Shown here: positions 10,495 to 20,973 of the stretch, piece after piece
How positions within the stretch are numbered: the stretch's first letter is position 1
How the letters are laid out: each line of letters opens with the position of its first letter
Assembly: GCA_023252195.1 (NCBI GenBank)
Contig: JAHEXI010000002.1
Location: 1 to 64,000, forward strand
Length of the DNA: 64,000 nucleotides
Source of the DNA: Pseudonocardiales bacterium
GTDB taxonomy: Bacteria; Actinomycetota; Actinomycetes; Mycobacteriales; Pseudonocardiaceae
Reading direction: 5' to 3'
Notes under the pieces: generated by a model
What the model saw: the letters and a program-made list of their open reading frames with translations, nothing else
Told to the model about the DNA's origin: nothing
Databases searched by the model: none
Made by a program: the position numbers and the translations under genes

Positions 10495-11517
10495 ATGCGT
10501 GGTGTAGTCATGCACGCACCCGGCGACGTTCGCGTGGAAGACCGCGACGACCCGACCATCATCGCCCCTACCGACGCGATCATCCGCGTCTCGGCGACCT
10601 GCATCTGCGGTTCAGACCTGTGGCCTTACCGTGGGATCGAGCACGTGCACGAGCCCGCAGCGATGGGGCACGAGTACGTGGGCATCGTCGAAGAAGTCGG
10701 CAGCGAGGTCCAGAACATCACGCCGGGCCAGTTCGTGGTCGGCTCGTTCTTCGCCTCCGACAACACCTGCGAGATCTGCCAAGCTGGCTATCACAGCTCG
10801 TGCATCCACCGGGTGGGCGTGGGCTCTATCGGAACGCAGGCCCAGCTGGCGCGCATTCCTCTTGCCGATGGCACGTTGGTCGCCACCCCCGAGCTGCCGC
10901 CGGCGGATTTGATTCCGACCCTGCTGGCCGCCTCCGATGTGCTCGGCACCGGCTGGTTCGGTGCGGTGGCGGCCGAGGCCGGCCCGGGCAAGACGGTCGC
11001 GGTCGTCGGTGACGGGGCGGTCGGGCTGCTCGCGGTCCTGGCCGCCAAACAGCTCGGCGCGCAGCGGATCATCGCGATGAGCCGTCACGAGCCCCGCCAG
11101 AAGCTCGCCCGCGAGTACGGTGCCACCGACATCGTCGAAGAACGGGGTGACGCGGGCGTAGCCAAGATCAAGGAACTGACCGGCGGGCTCGGAGCCCACA
11201 GCGTCATCGAGGCGGTCGGAACCCAGGAGTCGATGATGCAGGCCATCCGCTCCACCCGCCCGGGCGGGCACGTCGGCTACCTCGGAGTCGCCCACAACGT
11301 GCAGCTGCCCGGCGAGGAGCTGTTCTTCTCCCACGTGCACCTACACGGCGGCCCGGCCCCGGTGCGCCGCTTCCTGCCCGAGCTGATCGACCTGATCTGG
11401 CGCCGCAAGATCAATCCTGGCAAGGTCTTCGATCTCACCCTCCCACTGGAGCAGGCAGCCGAGGGGTACAAAGCGATGGACGAGCGCCGCGCCATCAAGA
11501 CACTGCTCACCCTCTGA
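10495..11517 (+). CDS. zinc-dependent alcohol dehydrogenase (MDR family)
   Basis: A 340-residue medium-chain dehydrogenase. Catalytic-zinc ligands are visible in CICGSD and GHEYVG near the N-terminus, structural-zinc cysteines in TCEICQAGYHSSC, and the Rossmann motif GDGAVGLL near 170. It would oxidise an alcohol or reduce an aldehyde with NAD(P). The ATG at 10495 has AGAAGGAG upstream; an in-frame ATG or GTG further up lacks this. Third gene of the oxidoreductase operon. Substrate unknown; together with the SDR it may act on a xenobiotic or terpenoid alcohol. Confidence 0.9.
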   Translation: MRGVVMHAPGDVRVEDRDDPTIIAPTDAIIRVSATCICGSDLWPYRGIEHVHEPAAMGHEYVGIVEEVGSEVQNITPGQFVVGSFFASDNTCEICQAGYHSSCIHRVGVGSIGTQAQLARIPLADGTLVATPELPPADLIPTLLAASDVLGTGWFGAVAAEAGPGKTVAVVGDGAVGLLAVLAAKQLGAQRIIAMSRHEPRQKLAREYGATDIVEERGDAGVAKIKELTGGLGAHSVIEAVGTQESMMQAIRSTRPGGHVGYLGVAHNVQLPGEELFFSHVHLHGGPAPVRRFLPELIDLIWRRKINPGKVFDLTLPLEQAAEGYKAMDERRAIKTLLTL

Positions 11518-11557
11518 TCACAAGCTGTACGGACGAGAAACGGAAAGCGAGCACCTC

Positions 11558-11971
11558 ATGCAGGTCATCCGAAGCAGCATTGACACCCAGAAGGGCCCCG
11601 ACGACTGGTTCACCGGCGACGTCTACATCGACGCCGTCGCCGCACCCGCCGGTAGCTCAACGTTCGGCGCAGCCGCCGTGCACTTCACGCCCGGGGCGCG
11701 CACCGCCTGGCACACGCACCCGCACGGCCAGACGATCTTCGTCACTGAGGGCGTGGGACTGTGCCAGCGAGAGAGTGATCCGGTCGAGATCATCCGTCCA
11801 GGCGACCGCGTGTTCTTCGAGCCAGAGGAAAACCACTGGCACGGCGCGGCCCCGAACCGGTTCATGACCCACATCGCCATGCAACAGAACGACGAGTCCG
11901 GCAGCCCTGTCACCTGGGGCCGACACGTCACCGACGAGGAATACGGCGCCTCGCCGAAGAACCCCGGCTGA
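11558..11971 (+). CDS. small cupin-domain protein
   Basis: A 137-residue single-domain cupin. Metal ligands follow the pattern HTHPHGQ in motif 1 and NHWHGA in motif 2, with GDRVFFEPEE between. Close relatives are annotated as quercetinase-like or mandelonitrile-lyase-like cupins, often beside SDR and alcohol dehydrogenase genes as here. It could bind a divalent metal and act on a small organic molecule. Last gene of the operon, 40 bases after the dehydrogenase, with its own ATG start. Confidence 0.85.
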   Translation: MQVIRSSIDTQKGPDDWFTGDVYIDAVAAPAGSSTFGAAAVHFTPGARTAWHTHPHGQTIFVTEGVGLCQRESDPVEIIRPGDRVFFEPEENHWHGAAPNRFMTHIAMQQNDESGSPVTWGRHVTDEEYGASPKNPG

Positions 11972-12104
11972 CGACGCTATCGCCGTGTCCATGGAGGCAG
12001 CAGCGACACACCTCGGAGTGTCCGCAGGACGATCGGCTATCGGCACCGTGCTGGTGTTCGAAACTCGGTTGCTAGCCCAGGCCTGGTTCTGGTCTGGTGG
12101 CGGC

Positions 12105-12891
12105 TTGGACCAAGAAGCGGTACTGGCCGCCTTCGATGAGCAGATCCGCCGACATCGTGGACCTGACGTGGTGAGCGGACCCGTCGAGCATGACGAGTGC
12201 GTGATTCGGAGCGCGCCCGTCCCGGGCGGCTGGACCGGGGGTGACCTGGTCGGATCTGGATCCTTTGAGCGCTGACGGTGTCATTGCCGAGCAGGTCAAC
12301 CGGTTCGCGGGACTGGCTCGCCCATGGGAATGGAAGCACTACTCATACGACCAACCTGTAGACCTACCTGAGCGGCTCGTCGCTGCCGGATTCACACCCG
12401 GCCCGGCGGAGGCCTTGTTGGTCGCTGAGATCGCCGAACTTGACCTCTCTGTGCCCCCACCGGTGGGTGTGGAACTGCGCGCGGTCCTCGACCAACACGG
12501 TGTCGAGGCGCTGGTGGCAGTCCATGACGAGGTGTTCGGCGGCGACCACTTCGCGGCGGGCCAAAGGTTGCTGGCCGATCTCGGACTCCGACCAAGCACA
12601 GCTGCGGCGGTGGTCGCTGTGGTCGGGGCGGTCCCAGTCGGGGCGGGGCGGGTGGAGTTCCACTTGGGCACCGACTTCGCCAGCCTGTGGGGTGGCGGCA
12701 CGCTGTCTGCCTGGCGGGGCCACGGCGTGTTCTGCTCGCTGGTTGCCCACCGGGCCGCAGCTGCGGCGACCAGGGGCTTTCGCTACCTGCAGGTCGACGC
12801 CTCCCCCGACAGCCGACCGATCCTGCAACGTCTCGGCTTCGTTGAGTTGGCGACCACGACCCCGTTTGCGCACCCGGGCGCGCCTGGCTGA
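12105..12891 (+). pseudogene. GNAT-family acetyltransferase, one frameshift
   Basis: The N-terminal part (LDQEAVLAAFDEQIRRH, then VEHDECVIRS) lies in one frame, and the rest (VTWSDLDPLSADG, then WEWKHYSYDQP, GGGTLSAWRGHGVF and YLQVDASPDSRPILQRLGF) in another. The switch is in a run of five G near 12236: GGCTGGACC is followed by one G too many. Without it the protein would be about 260 residues with a C-terminal GNAT fold. A TTG at 12105 is the likely start by alignment with memory of the family. GNAT enzymes transfer acetyl from acetyl-CoA; the target is unknown. A sequencing error is a fair alternative. Confidence 0.6.
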
Positions 12892-12945
12892 CATCGTGCA
12901 AGTCGATCGGATCCGTGGGGGCACAATGACTACTCATCGCACGGG

Positions 12946-13100
12946 CCCGGCCGGTTTTCTTTCGTAGCCACTTCGGCGGCGGCGGCCAACGAGGTGGCGG
13001 CCCTGCTCACCGAGGCTGGGTTCGAGCTCCTCCGAACCGACCTGCTCAACCTCGCCCCACCGGCGGTGTGCGTCCTCGGGCACGTGGCACCTCCAGCCTG
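12946..13100 (+). pseudogene. possible C-terminal fragment of a methyltransferase
   Basis: About 35 residues around EVAALLTEAGFELLRTDLLN, then LAPPAVCVLGHV, read like the last strand and helix of a class I SAM-dependent methyltransferase. No N-terminal part precedes it and it abuts the Tn3 remnant, which may have removed the rest. Identification is weak. Confidence 0.3.
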
Positions 13101-13105
13101 GGTCG

Positions 13106-14387
13106 CTATAGCAATAGGCTCAGGTCAGCGGCGGCCGAGCGCAGTGGGCGCCAGCCGGCCGAGTCGAGTTTGGCGAGTTCGGCCTCGACGTCCACGTTGA
13201 TGACCCCGAAGAAGTTGACGTTCTCGCTGTGCACCGGCGAGATATGGACCAACAGCTCGTCGGGTATAGCCCGGCCTTGGGCGCGTAGCTGCTGCACGGC
13301 TAGCTGCGCAGGCCAGCAGCTCGTCGGGGGTCTCGGGCAGGCCCAGCGAGGTCAGCACATCGGCCTTGACCGCCTCCCACGCGACACCGTCGAGCAGCCG
13401 CGCCTGCGGGTTGCGCCACCGCGTCGAGCCTTCGGCGTAGATCTCCCGCCGCTTCAGGTAGCGATGAAACTGCTCCAGCACGCAGAAGGTGTAGGAGCCG
13501 CGGTCCACGCTCCCATCACCGCGGGCGGGGTGGCCGAACACCCGGTGGCGCCACGGTCCGGTCACCACCTGCGGGTGGATCCGCGGGTTCCGGGTGCTCC
13601 ATTTGGCCTCGGAAGCCAACTGCTCACCCAAGGCGGTCATCGCGGCCAGCACCGGGGCGCCCTCGGTGGTGGCGCCGAAGGTGATCGTGGTGGTGAGCAT
13701 CTTGACAAACCCCACCACGGTGGCGGTCTTGTTGGCCAGTTCCGCCCGCCAGTCACCCTCGGGCACCGCCTCGGGTGGCGGCAGCATCCCGGTCACGGTG
13801 GCCACCGCCGCCCGCACCTCCGCCCGGGGGATTCGCATCTCGATCGCCTCCCACACCTCCGAGACGCGCACCTCCTGCTCGTCGCCCCATTCCCGGGCAT
13901 CCAGCAGCGCCTGGGCCACCACCGCCAGGACCGCCGAGGACTTGGCCAGCTTCGGATGCCTCTTGATCGTCTGCTTGTCGGCCTCGGTCCGGGCCTTGCC
14001 GATCAGCTCGGTCGTCATGAGCAGATCCAGCAACTCCAGGGCGTCGTCGGTCGCCGTGGCCTCCAGCTGCGCCACCGTCGCCACTAGCGTCGCCATCCGC
14101 CGCGCAGCACCGTGGCGCTTGAGCTGGGCCACGTCGGCGCCCATCCCGTAGGGGGCCAGCTCGGCCAGCCGCCGCGGCGTCACCGTCGCCTCCAGCTCCA
14201 TCTGCGACAGCCCCGAACCGATGATCTCCGCGACCCGGTGCAGTGCCTTGACCAGCTGCGGGCCCGACGCCCGCGCCGGCACGGCCCACACCGTAGGACC
14301 AGCCCCCCAGTTCTGGTCCAGCGTGGGCCGCGAGCCATTGGTGATCCCGGACCGATTCATGTGCCTGTTAAGGCCCTGCAGGATCAC
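13106..14387 (-). mobile_element. Tn3-family transposase remnant with internal deletion
   Basis: The 14387-13330 part encodes the N-terminal and middle region of a Tn3-type TnpA (LKRHGAARRMATLVATVAQL, then DDALELLDLLMTTELI, later RYLKRREIYAEGSTRWRNPQ and LDGVAWEAVKADVLTSLGLP). The last 190 bases, in another frame, encode the family's C-terminus (QQLRAQGRAIPDELLVHISP, VNFFGVINVDVEAELAKLD). The DDE catalytic core between them, normally about 1.3 kb, is missing, and the start is also degraded. CAGCTCGTCGGG occurs twice near the junction (about 13250 and 13317), so deletion by short-repeat recombination is plausible. The element is dead. Confidence 0.8.
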
Positions 14388-14549
14388 CGCACCACCCCTA
14401 CGTCACAGCCCTGCGAAAGCACAGCTGCCGCCGCCGGCCAACAGCCCGATGCGGCGGCAGTCGAACGGGAATGAGCGGGATACGACGAAAAGGGGACGTG
14501 GAGACGTGGCCTCACCGAGCTCGATGGAGCAGCGGTCGGCGCAGGGGGG

Positions 14550-14945
14550 TCAGAGTCTGGTGAGTCGGTGGACGGCGGTGAGGCCGGCGGGGGTGCCGGG
14601 CCAGTGCCTGGCGAGCGCGTCGGGGCCGGCGCGGCGGACCACGGAGCGCAGTGTGAACGCGACGATGATGGCGTCGTCGGCGTAGCCCAGGACGGGGATG
14701 AAGTCGGGGATAAGGTCGATGGTCAGCGCTAGGTAGCCGAGCAGCAGCCAGAGCCGGATTCGGACTCCGCGAGGCAGGGTCGGGTCGGTGGCCAGGCGGC
14801 CCAGCAGCCGGATCACATCGGGCAGCAGCCGCAGCGCGTCCCGCAGCCGGGTCAGGTCGGGGGTGGCCCGCCAGAGCACGAACAGCAGGACCAGCCAGAG
14901 CAGCAGGAGCCCGGCCGCGACGCCGAGCAGGGTCTGCCACCACAT
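14550..14945 (-). CDS. DUF1232 (YkvA-like) membrane protein
   Basis: A 131-residue protein with an N-terminal membrane helix (LLGVAAGLLLLWLVLLFVLW) and the DUF1232 signature YLALTIDLIPDFIPVLGYAD, followed by DAIIVAF. The family's role is unknown; it is membrane-bound. It starts 2 bases before the end of the second efflux gene, so it is the last gene of the ArsR-efflux-efflux-DUF1232 operon and may help metal handling. Confidence 0.85.
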   Translation of the reverse strand: MWWQTLLGVAAGLLLLWLVLLFVLWRATPDLTRLRDALRLLPDVIRLLGRLATDPTLPRGVRIRLWLLLGYLALTIDLIPDFIPVLGYADDAIIVAFTLRSVVRRAGPDALARHWPGTPAGLTAVHRLTRL

Positions 14946-14946
14946 G

Positions 14947-16324
<1,378 letters not shown>

Positions 16325-16328
<4 letters not shown>

Positions 16329-16705
16329 GAATCCGTCCCCACCTGAATGTCGCCGGGTACGGGCCGACCGTAGGTCGGGCAGAGCGCGACCGCGTTACCG
16401 GTCGCCGCGAGCAGCTGCTCGGCGGCGGCGAGGAGCTCGCTCAGCGCCGGTTGGGCCAGGGAGAACATCGAGGCCCGCCCGACCGGCCGGGAGCCGACCA
16501 GCCCGCAGCCCGACAGACACGCCAGGTGCTTGGATACCGTCGACTGCGCCAACTCCAACTCCGCGACCAGATCGACCACCCGCGCCGGCCCTGCGACCGC
16601 GAGCCGGCGCAGGATCGCCAACCGGGTCGGATCAGCCAACGAACGGAACAACGCCGCCGCCGGGAGCAGCTGCACCCGTTCCCCCTCACCGAGCTCCATC
16701 GTCAT
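16325..16705 (-). CDS. ArsR/SmtB-family metal sensor, CmtR-like
   Basis: A 126-residue winged-helix repressor (LADPTRLAILRRL, then LELAQSTVSKHLACLSGCGL). The two cysteines in ACLSGCG and a third in ALCPTYG match the layout of the Cd/Pb sensor CmtR of Mycobacterium, which uses a Cys pair in the recognition region and one C-terminal Cys. It would leave DNA when Cd(II) or Pb(II) binds and so induce the efflux genes that overlap its end. A small palindrome lies just upstream of its start. The start ATG pair (MTM) has no good ribosome site, so the transcript may be leaderless. Confidence 0.85.
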
Positions 16706-16708
16706 GCG

Positions 16709-16721
16709 GCGATGTTATCGC
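16709..16721. promoter_or_regulatory. small palindrome before the CmtR-like gene, candidate operator
   Basis: GCGAT and its complement ATCGC flank GTT, 4 bases upstream of the start codon on the minus strand. ArsR-family repressors bind such short dyads over their own promoters. The arms are short, so chance is possible. Confidence 0.4.
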
Positions 16722-17082
16722 GGTGAATCGTTCCCGCGCGAACACAAGGCTGATCGGGACTGCTCCGTAAGAGGATCGGGCTTACAGCACTGTTGAGCGG
16801 GGGTCGGACGACACTCAGCTCCTTGAGTGTTGCGAGCGCTGGGGCCACGGCGGCGGAAGCCCAGCCGACCACATTCGATCTTGTCCGCTACTGAGGAGTT
16901 CCGGACACCAAGATCACGGTTACCGAACGCGCCACCACCAGGCGATCTCTGCCCTCAAACAAGATCACAAGCGGGCTGCGACCGAACCGGAACGCACGCT
17001 AACGACCCGCCTGGCCCCTCTCCGAGCACCTACTCTGACCTCCCTGAACCGGCTAATCGTGCGTTCCGGTTCCATTGCAGGT
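16722..17082. other. 360-base gap with inverted repeats, no gene
   Basis: No gene is supported. ACACTCA and TGAGTGT (16811-16830) form a short hairpin. A longer inverted repeat at 16984-17072 is listed separately. The right end leads directly into an integrase fragment, so this may be the scar of a mobile element. Confidence 0.5.
16984..17072. repeat. 15-base perfect inverted repeat with 59-base spacer
   Basis: GAACCGGAACGCACG at 16984-16998 is matched by its exact complement at 17058-17072. It lies beside the integrase fragment. It could be a recombination site, an element end or a cruciform; no direct target repeat was recognised. Confidence 0.6.
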
Positions 17083-17303
17083 CCACCCCCTACGCCAAAC
17101 ACGCCGGCCTGACCCACACCATGCCACCGCACCGGCTGCGGCACTTCCTGTTCACCTGGCTTAAGACCCAAGGCATCGACGACGCCCTGATCCAGCCCTA
17201 CTCCGGCCACGCCTCACGGACCTCGCTGGAGATCTACTCCAAAATCGCCCTCGGCCCCGCCCAGGACACCTATGACCAGGTCATCGACCAGTTCCCCGCG
17301 TAG
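17083..17303 (+). pseudogene. tyrosine recombinase (integrase), C-terminal fragment
   Basis: About 73 residues of a phage-type integrase. The catalytic HRLRH box, then [15 protein letters not shown] with the second His and the nucleophilic Tyr, are intact. The first catalytic Arg and the whole core-binding domain are missing, and the sequence before 17083 is not homologous. The end ([12 protein letters not shown], then stop at 17301-17303) looks natural. It marks the former presence of an integrative element. Confidence 0.7.
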
Positions 17304-17383
17304 CGGCAGTACCCGGCGACAGCCCCCGCCGGCGAGGTACGTGCAGTCGTGCCGAATGGAGGATGCTGTCGGAAACTTCCCAG

Positions 17384-17824
17384 TTAGTCGAGGCAGAACT
17401 CGTTGCCCTCCGGATCGTGCATCGTGATGAACCCGGACTCCATCGTCGCCTTGTCAGGCTCGACCCGATAGGCGCGAGTCGCTCCGAGCGCCTTCAGGCG
17501 GTTGGCCTCGGTCTCGAGGGCGCTCATCCGTTCGTCACCCTCGAGGCCCAGCGCCACACGTACATCGAGGTGGAGCCGGTTCTTGATGGTCTTGCCCTCG
17601 GGCACGCGCTGGAAGAAGACGCGGGGATGTGGGCCCTCGATGGGAAGGATCGCGGAGCGTGAGCTCCACTGGTCGCGCGGCACGCCGAACGCTTCGAGGG
17701 CCGCATCCCACGAATCGAATCCGTCGGGTGGCGGTTGCACCTGATAGCCGAGCACCTCGGCCCAGAAGGCCGCCAGCCCAGCGGGATCGGCGCAGTCGAA
17801 CGTGATCTGCACTTCTTTGGTCAT
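17384..17824 (-). CDS. VOC family protein (glyoxalase-like)
   Basis: A 146-residue single protein with the glyoxalase-like betaalphabetabetabeta fold: ITFDCADPAGLAAFWAEVLG at the N-terminus, LHLDVRV in the middle and MHDPEGNEFCLD at the end, the usual metal-ligand Glu being in the last motif. The family includes dioxygenases, glyoxalases and antibiotic-binding proteins; the substrate is unknown. It is a lone gene with an ATG start. Confidence 0.85.
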   Translation of the reverse strand: MTKEVQITFDCADPAGLAAFWAEVLGYQVQPPPDGFDSWDAALEAFGVPRDQWSSRSAILPIEGPHPRVFFQRVPEGKTIKNRLHLDVRVALGLEGDERMSALETEANRLKALGATRAYRVEPDKATMESGFITMHDPEGNEFCLD

Positions 17825-17940
17825 CGGTCCACTCTCGCAGGGATCACCGACAGACGAGAGTGGCAGCAGGATCGTCGCATGACTGTCCTGGGTGTCGATC
17901 CTCTACTGGTACACGGCGATCGGCACCCAAGACGCGGCGG

Positions 17941-18068
17941 GAGTGCGGGTAGTCAACGCCATATGGCTCGACCGAAGCCCAGCATCGGTCCACGCCCCAG
18001 ATCGACGCGCTAGTCCCGCTGGGTCTGGTACGCGGCAGTCCATGCGGCCTGAAGGTACACCTAGCAAT
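17941..18068. repeat. diverged copy 2 of the ~110-base DUF222-HNH relic repeat
   Basis: Matches 6676-6790 in the same orientation, sharing GCGGGTAGTCAAC, CGAAGCCC, ATCGACGCGCTA, CGCGGCAGTCCAT and GAAGGTAC blocks, with an extra stretch near 18013-18030. It directly follows, on the minus strand, the HNH remnant at 18100-18358. Confidence 0.65.
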
Positions 18069-18099
18069 GGGTCTTGTTGTCGATACTGGTGTCACCATC

Positions 18100-18358
18100 A
18101 GCGATCCCGTGCCGGCAATGGTGTGCCTGACATATTCCCGGGGCCGATCACAGCCGGGGAACGCACACCCTCGGTCTTGGGCGACGAGTGCTCGGCGGAT
18201 GGCTAGTGGGACGGTGCGCAAAGCGCGGCCGACGTCGAGTGGTTCGGATTTCCCACCCAGCACCACGGGAAATGATTTTCGCGTCACAGGGAGCACACGG
18301 GCGTCGTACCCGACCTGGCGGACAGGAGCTGGATCCAGCGGTAGCGCGGTCACGATCC
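18100..18358 (-). pseudogene. DUF222/HNH endonuclease, C-terminal relic
   Basis: The frame reads VLGGKSEPLDVGRALRTVP, then LAIRRALVAQDRGCAFPGCD, which is the approach and first half of the HNH motif in actinobacterial DUF222 proteins. After the second Cys the frame changes; in another frame QAHHC, then DGDTSIDN, is still visible as the second half of the HNH box. The N-terminal DUF222 domain is missing. An intact member of this family lies at 61136-63034. Confidence 0.65.
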
Positions 18359-18427
18359 TGCATTCAACCAGGCACTCCCGACGCCGGGACCGCGTCGAGT
18401 ACGGCGGCGGCCCGGCCACGCCGACGG

Positions 18428-18757
18428 CTACCGGCCGCGCAGGCCGATCGGGTTGCCGTCGGCGTCGGCGAGCACACATACCCGCGCCTCGGGTGCGACT
18501 TGACGCGGGGCGCTGCGCTCGGTCACACCAGCCGCAAGCAGGGTTGCGCGGGTCGCGTCAAGATCCTCGACGTCGGCGTAGGCCACCGGTCCGCCGGCCA
18601 CGTCGCCTGGAGCCAGGCCGACCTCGAAGCCGTCGACGTTGTACCCGACGTAGTACGGCTGGTCGGTGTGCGGCGCGCCGAGCAGCGCGGTGTAGACGGC
18701 CTTGGCGGCGTCCAGGTCGGACACCGGGATCACCAGGCTGCGGATCGTGGGACTCAT
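18428..18757 (-). CDS. VOC family protein
   Basis: A 109-residue protein with the VOC fold: IRSLVIPVSDLDAAKAVYTA, LLGAPHTDQPYYVGY, and the terminal VLADADGNPIGLRG. Proteins of this type often sit next to ECF41-type sigma factor genes in actinomycetes, as here, where a broken sigma gene is divergent. The substrate is not predictable. Confidence 0.85.
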   Translation of the reverse strand: MSPTIRSLVIPVSDLDAAKAVYTALLGAPHTDQPYYVGYNVDGFEVGLAPGDVAGGPVAYADVEDLDATRATLLAAGVTERSAPRQVAPEARVCVLADADGNPIGLRGR

Positions 18758-18845
18758 GTTCGTCTCCTCAGGGGTACGGCGGTCCCATCGGCGACCGCTC
18801 CTTCGTCGATGGGATGACGGATCAACCGAGCAGAATGTGACAGTG

Positions 18846-19330
18846 ATGGACGACCTGATTGTGATCTTCGAGGAGCAGCGTACCCACCTGCGCGCGGTGG
18901 CCTACCGGCTGCTGGGGTCGGTGCACGAGGCCGACGACGCCGTCCAGGAGGTCTGGCTGCGCCTGGAGCGCAGCGACGTCTCCGATGTCGACAACTTGCC
19001 CGCCTGGCTCACCACCATGGTCTCGCGGATCTGTCTCGACCAGCTGCGCTCGCGAGCCTCCCGGCGCGAGGATCTCGGCGCGGAGCCGACCGGCGTACCC
19101 GACGACCTGGTGACCGACCCGGCGAGGCCGAACACGCCGACGCGGTCGGGCGCGCGCTGATGGTCGTGCTCGACACCCTCGCGCCCGCCGAGCGGCTGGC
19201 CTTCTGCCTGCAAGACCTCTTCGGGCTGTCGTTCGACGAGATCGCCCCACGCTCGGCCGCAGCAGCGCCGCCTGCCGACAGCTGGCCAGTCGGGCCCGGC
19301 GGATGCCGGCTACGGCAGCACCAGGACCCG
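18846..19330 (+). pseudogene. ECF sigma factor (SigJ/ECF41-like), two frameshifts, truncated
   Basis: Region 2 is in the first frame (VAYRLLGSVHEADDAVQEVW, then NLPAWLTTMVSRICLDQLRS). At about 19117 one base is lost and the next frame carries on EAEHADAVGRALMVVLDTLA, then LQDLFGLSFDEIAP of region 4. At about 19248 a second shift is needed to read GRSSAACRQLASRARR. The SnoaL-like C-terminal domain of ECF41 sigma factors is absent. It cannot give a working sigma factor unless the read is wrong at two places. Confidence 0.7.
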
Positions 19331-19431
19331 CGGCCGTACCTCCCCGTCTGCGAACCACCACGGATGCATCTGCACGTTCGGCGCGGACGCCCGTACCCTC
19401 CGGTATAGGCCGAGGCGGGGAGAGGACGACG

Positions 19432-20937
19432 ATGGCTCAGACCGCGGACACCGGCCAGCCGCAGACCCGCAATGAGGACCACCGCTTCGCCTCGATTGAC
19501 CCGCGAACCGGCGAGGTCGTCGCCTATCACCGGGTGGATGACGAGGTTGCGGTGCGGGCGGCCGTCGTGCGCGCCCGCGAGGCGGCCGCGTGGTGGGGCG
19601 GCCTCGGGTTCGCCGAACGCCGCCGCCGGCTGCTGTCCTGGCGCTCGGCGCTGACCCGGCGGATCGACGAGTTGGCCGGGCTGATCACTGAAGAGACCGG
19701 CAAGCCGCGCGACGATGCCCGGCTGGAATGCGTGCTCGTGGTCGCCCACCTGAATTGGGCTGCGCGCCACGCCGAGAAGGTGCTGCGTCGCCGCCGGGTG
19801 GCCTCGGGCCTGTTGATGCTCCAAGAGGCATCGACGGTGGAGTACCAACCCTGTGGCGTGATCGGTGTGATCGGACCGTGGAATTATCCCGCCCACACCC
19901 CGATGGGGTCGATCAGTTACGCGCTGGCCGCCGGCAACGCCGTGGTGTTCAAGCCCAGCGAGCTGACCCCCGGAGTGGGCCGCGCGCTGGCCGAGAGCCT
20001 CGCTCGGGTGGTGCCCGAGCACCCACTGCTGCAGGTAGTCACGGGTTTCGGCGAGACCGGTGCGGCGCTGTGCCGCTCCGGTGTGGACAAGCTGGCGTTC
20101 ACCGGATCCGCGGCGACTGCGAAGAAGGTGATGGCGACCTGCGCCGAAACGCTCACGCCGGTCGTACTGGAATGTGGCGGTAAGGACGCGCTGTTGGTCG
20201 ACGCCGACGCCGACCTCGCCGCGGCCGCCGACGCCGCGGTCTGGGGTGCGATGGCCAATGCCGGGCAGACCTGCGTCGGGGTGGAGCGGGTGTACGTCGT
20301 CGTCGACGTCGCCCAGGAGCTCACCGATCGGATCGTTGCCCAGACGCGGCGGTTGCGGACCGGTGGCGAGCCGAGTGCTGATCTCGGTCCGATCACCAGG
20401 CCGGACCAGGTCGAGGTGATTCGTGGTCACCTCGCCGACGCGCTGGCTCGTGGTGGCACGGCGCTGGTCGGCGGTGCCGAATCAGTTCGCGCGCCCTACG
20501 TGGAGCCGGTCGTGCTGGCTGACGTACCAGATACCTCCACCGCCGTGACCGACGAGACCTTCGGTCCGACTGTCACCCTGCATCGGGTCGCGAATCTCGA
20601 CGACGCTGTCGGGTTGGTCAACGCCGGGCGCTACGGGCTGGGCGCCGCGGTCTTCTCCGGTCGCCGCGGTATGGAGATCGCCGGCCGGTTGCGGTGCGGA
20701 ATGGTCGCGGTCAACAGCGTCATCTCCTATGCCGCGGTACCGGCGTTGCCCTTCGGTGGGGTCGGCGATTCGGGATTCGGACGCGTCCACGGTGCCGACG
20801 GTCTGCGCGAGTTCACCCGGGTCCAAGCGGTCACCCGGCGCCGATTCCGTCCTCCAGTGCAGGTGCTCACCTTCGCGCGGCCAGCTTGGGCGATCCGGTT
20901 CTTACTGCGGATCGTCCGGGTGCTCTACGGTCGTTGA
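19432..20937 (+). CDS. aldehyde dehydrogenase family protein
   Basis: A 501-residue NAD(P)-dependent aldehyde dehydrogenase. The conserved GVIGPWNYP, FTGSAATAKK, LECGGKD with general-base Glu and NAGQTCVGVERV with catalytic Cys are all present. It oxidises an aldehyde to an acid; similarity in the cofactor loop to succinate-semialdehyde dehydrogenases is loose, so the substrate is open. The C-terminus is unusual: a hydrophobic, basic tail (AWAIRFLLRIVRVLYGR) that could attach to membrane. The ATG at 19432 follows GGGGAGAGG. It is 36 bases before the next gene, probably one transcript. Confidence 0.9.
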   Translation: MAQTADTGQPQTRNEDHRFASIDPRTGEVVAYHRVDDEVAVRAAVVRAREAAAWWGGLGFAERRRRLLSWRSALTRRIDELAGLITEETGKPRDDARLECVLVVAHLNWAARHAEKVLRRRRVASGLLMLQEASTVEYQPCGVIGVIGPWNYPAHTPMGSISYALAAGNAVVFKPSELTPGVGRALAESLARVVPEHPLLQVVTGFGETGAALCRSGVDKLAFTGSAATAKKVMATCAETLTPVVLECGGKDALLVDADADLAAAADAAVWGAMANAGQTCVGVERVYVVVDVAQELTDRIVAQTRRLRTGGEPSADLGPITRPDQVEVIRGHLADALARGGTALVGGAESVRAPYVEPVVLADVPDTSTAVTDETFGPTVTLHRVANLDDAVGLVNAGRYGLGAAVFSGRRGMEIAGRLRCGMVAVNSVISYAAVPALPFGGVGDSGFGRVHGADGLREFTRVQAVTRRRFRPPVQVLTFARPAWAIRFLLRIVRVLYGR

Positions 20938-20973
20938 GTACGGCGCCCTGGGCAACGTCGCGGGAGGCAAAAG

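Noticed and set aside
16811-16830. ACACTCA/TGAGTGT hairpin as a terminator
   Set aside because: Arms are only 7 bases, no T-run follows and no gene ends directly before it.
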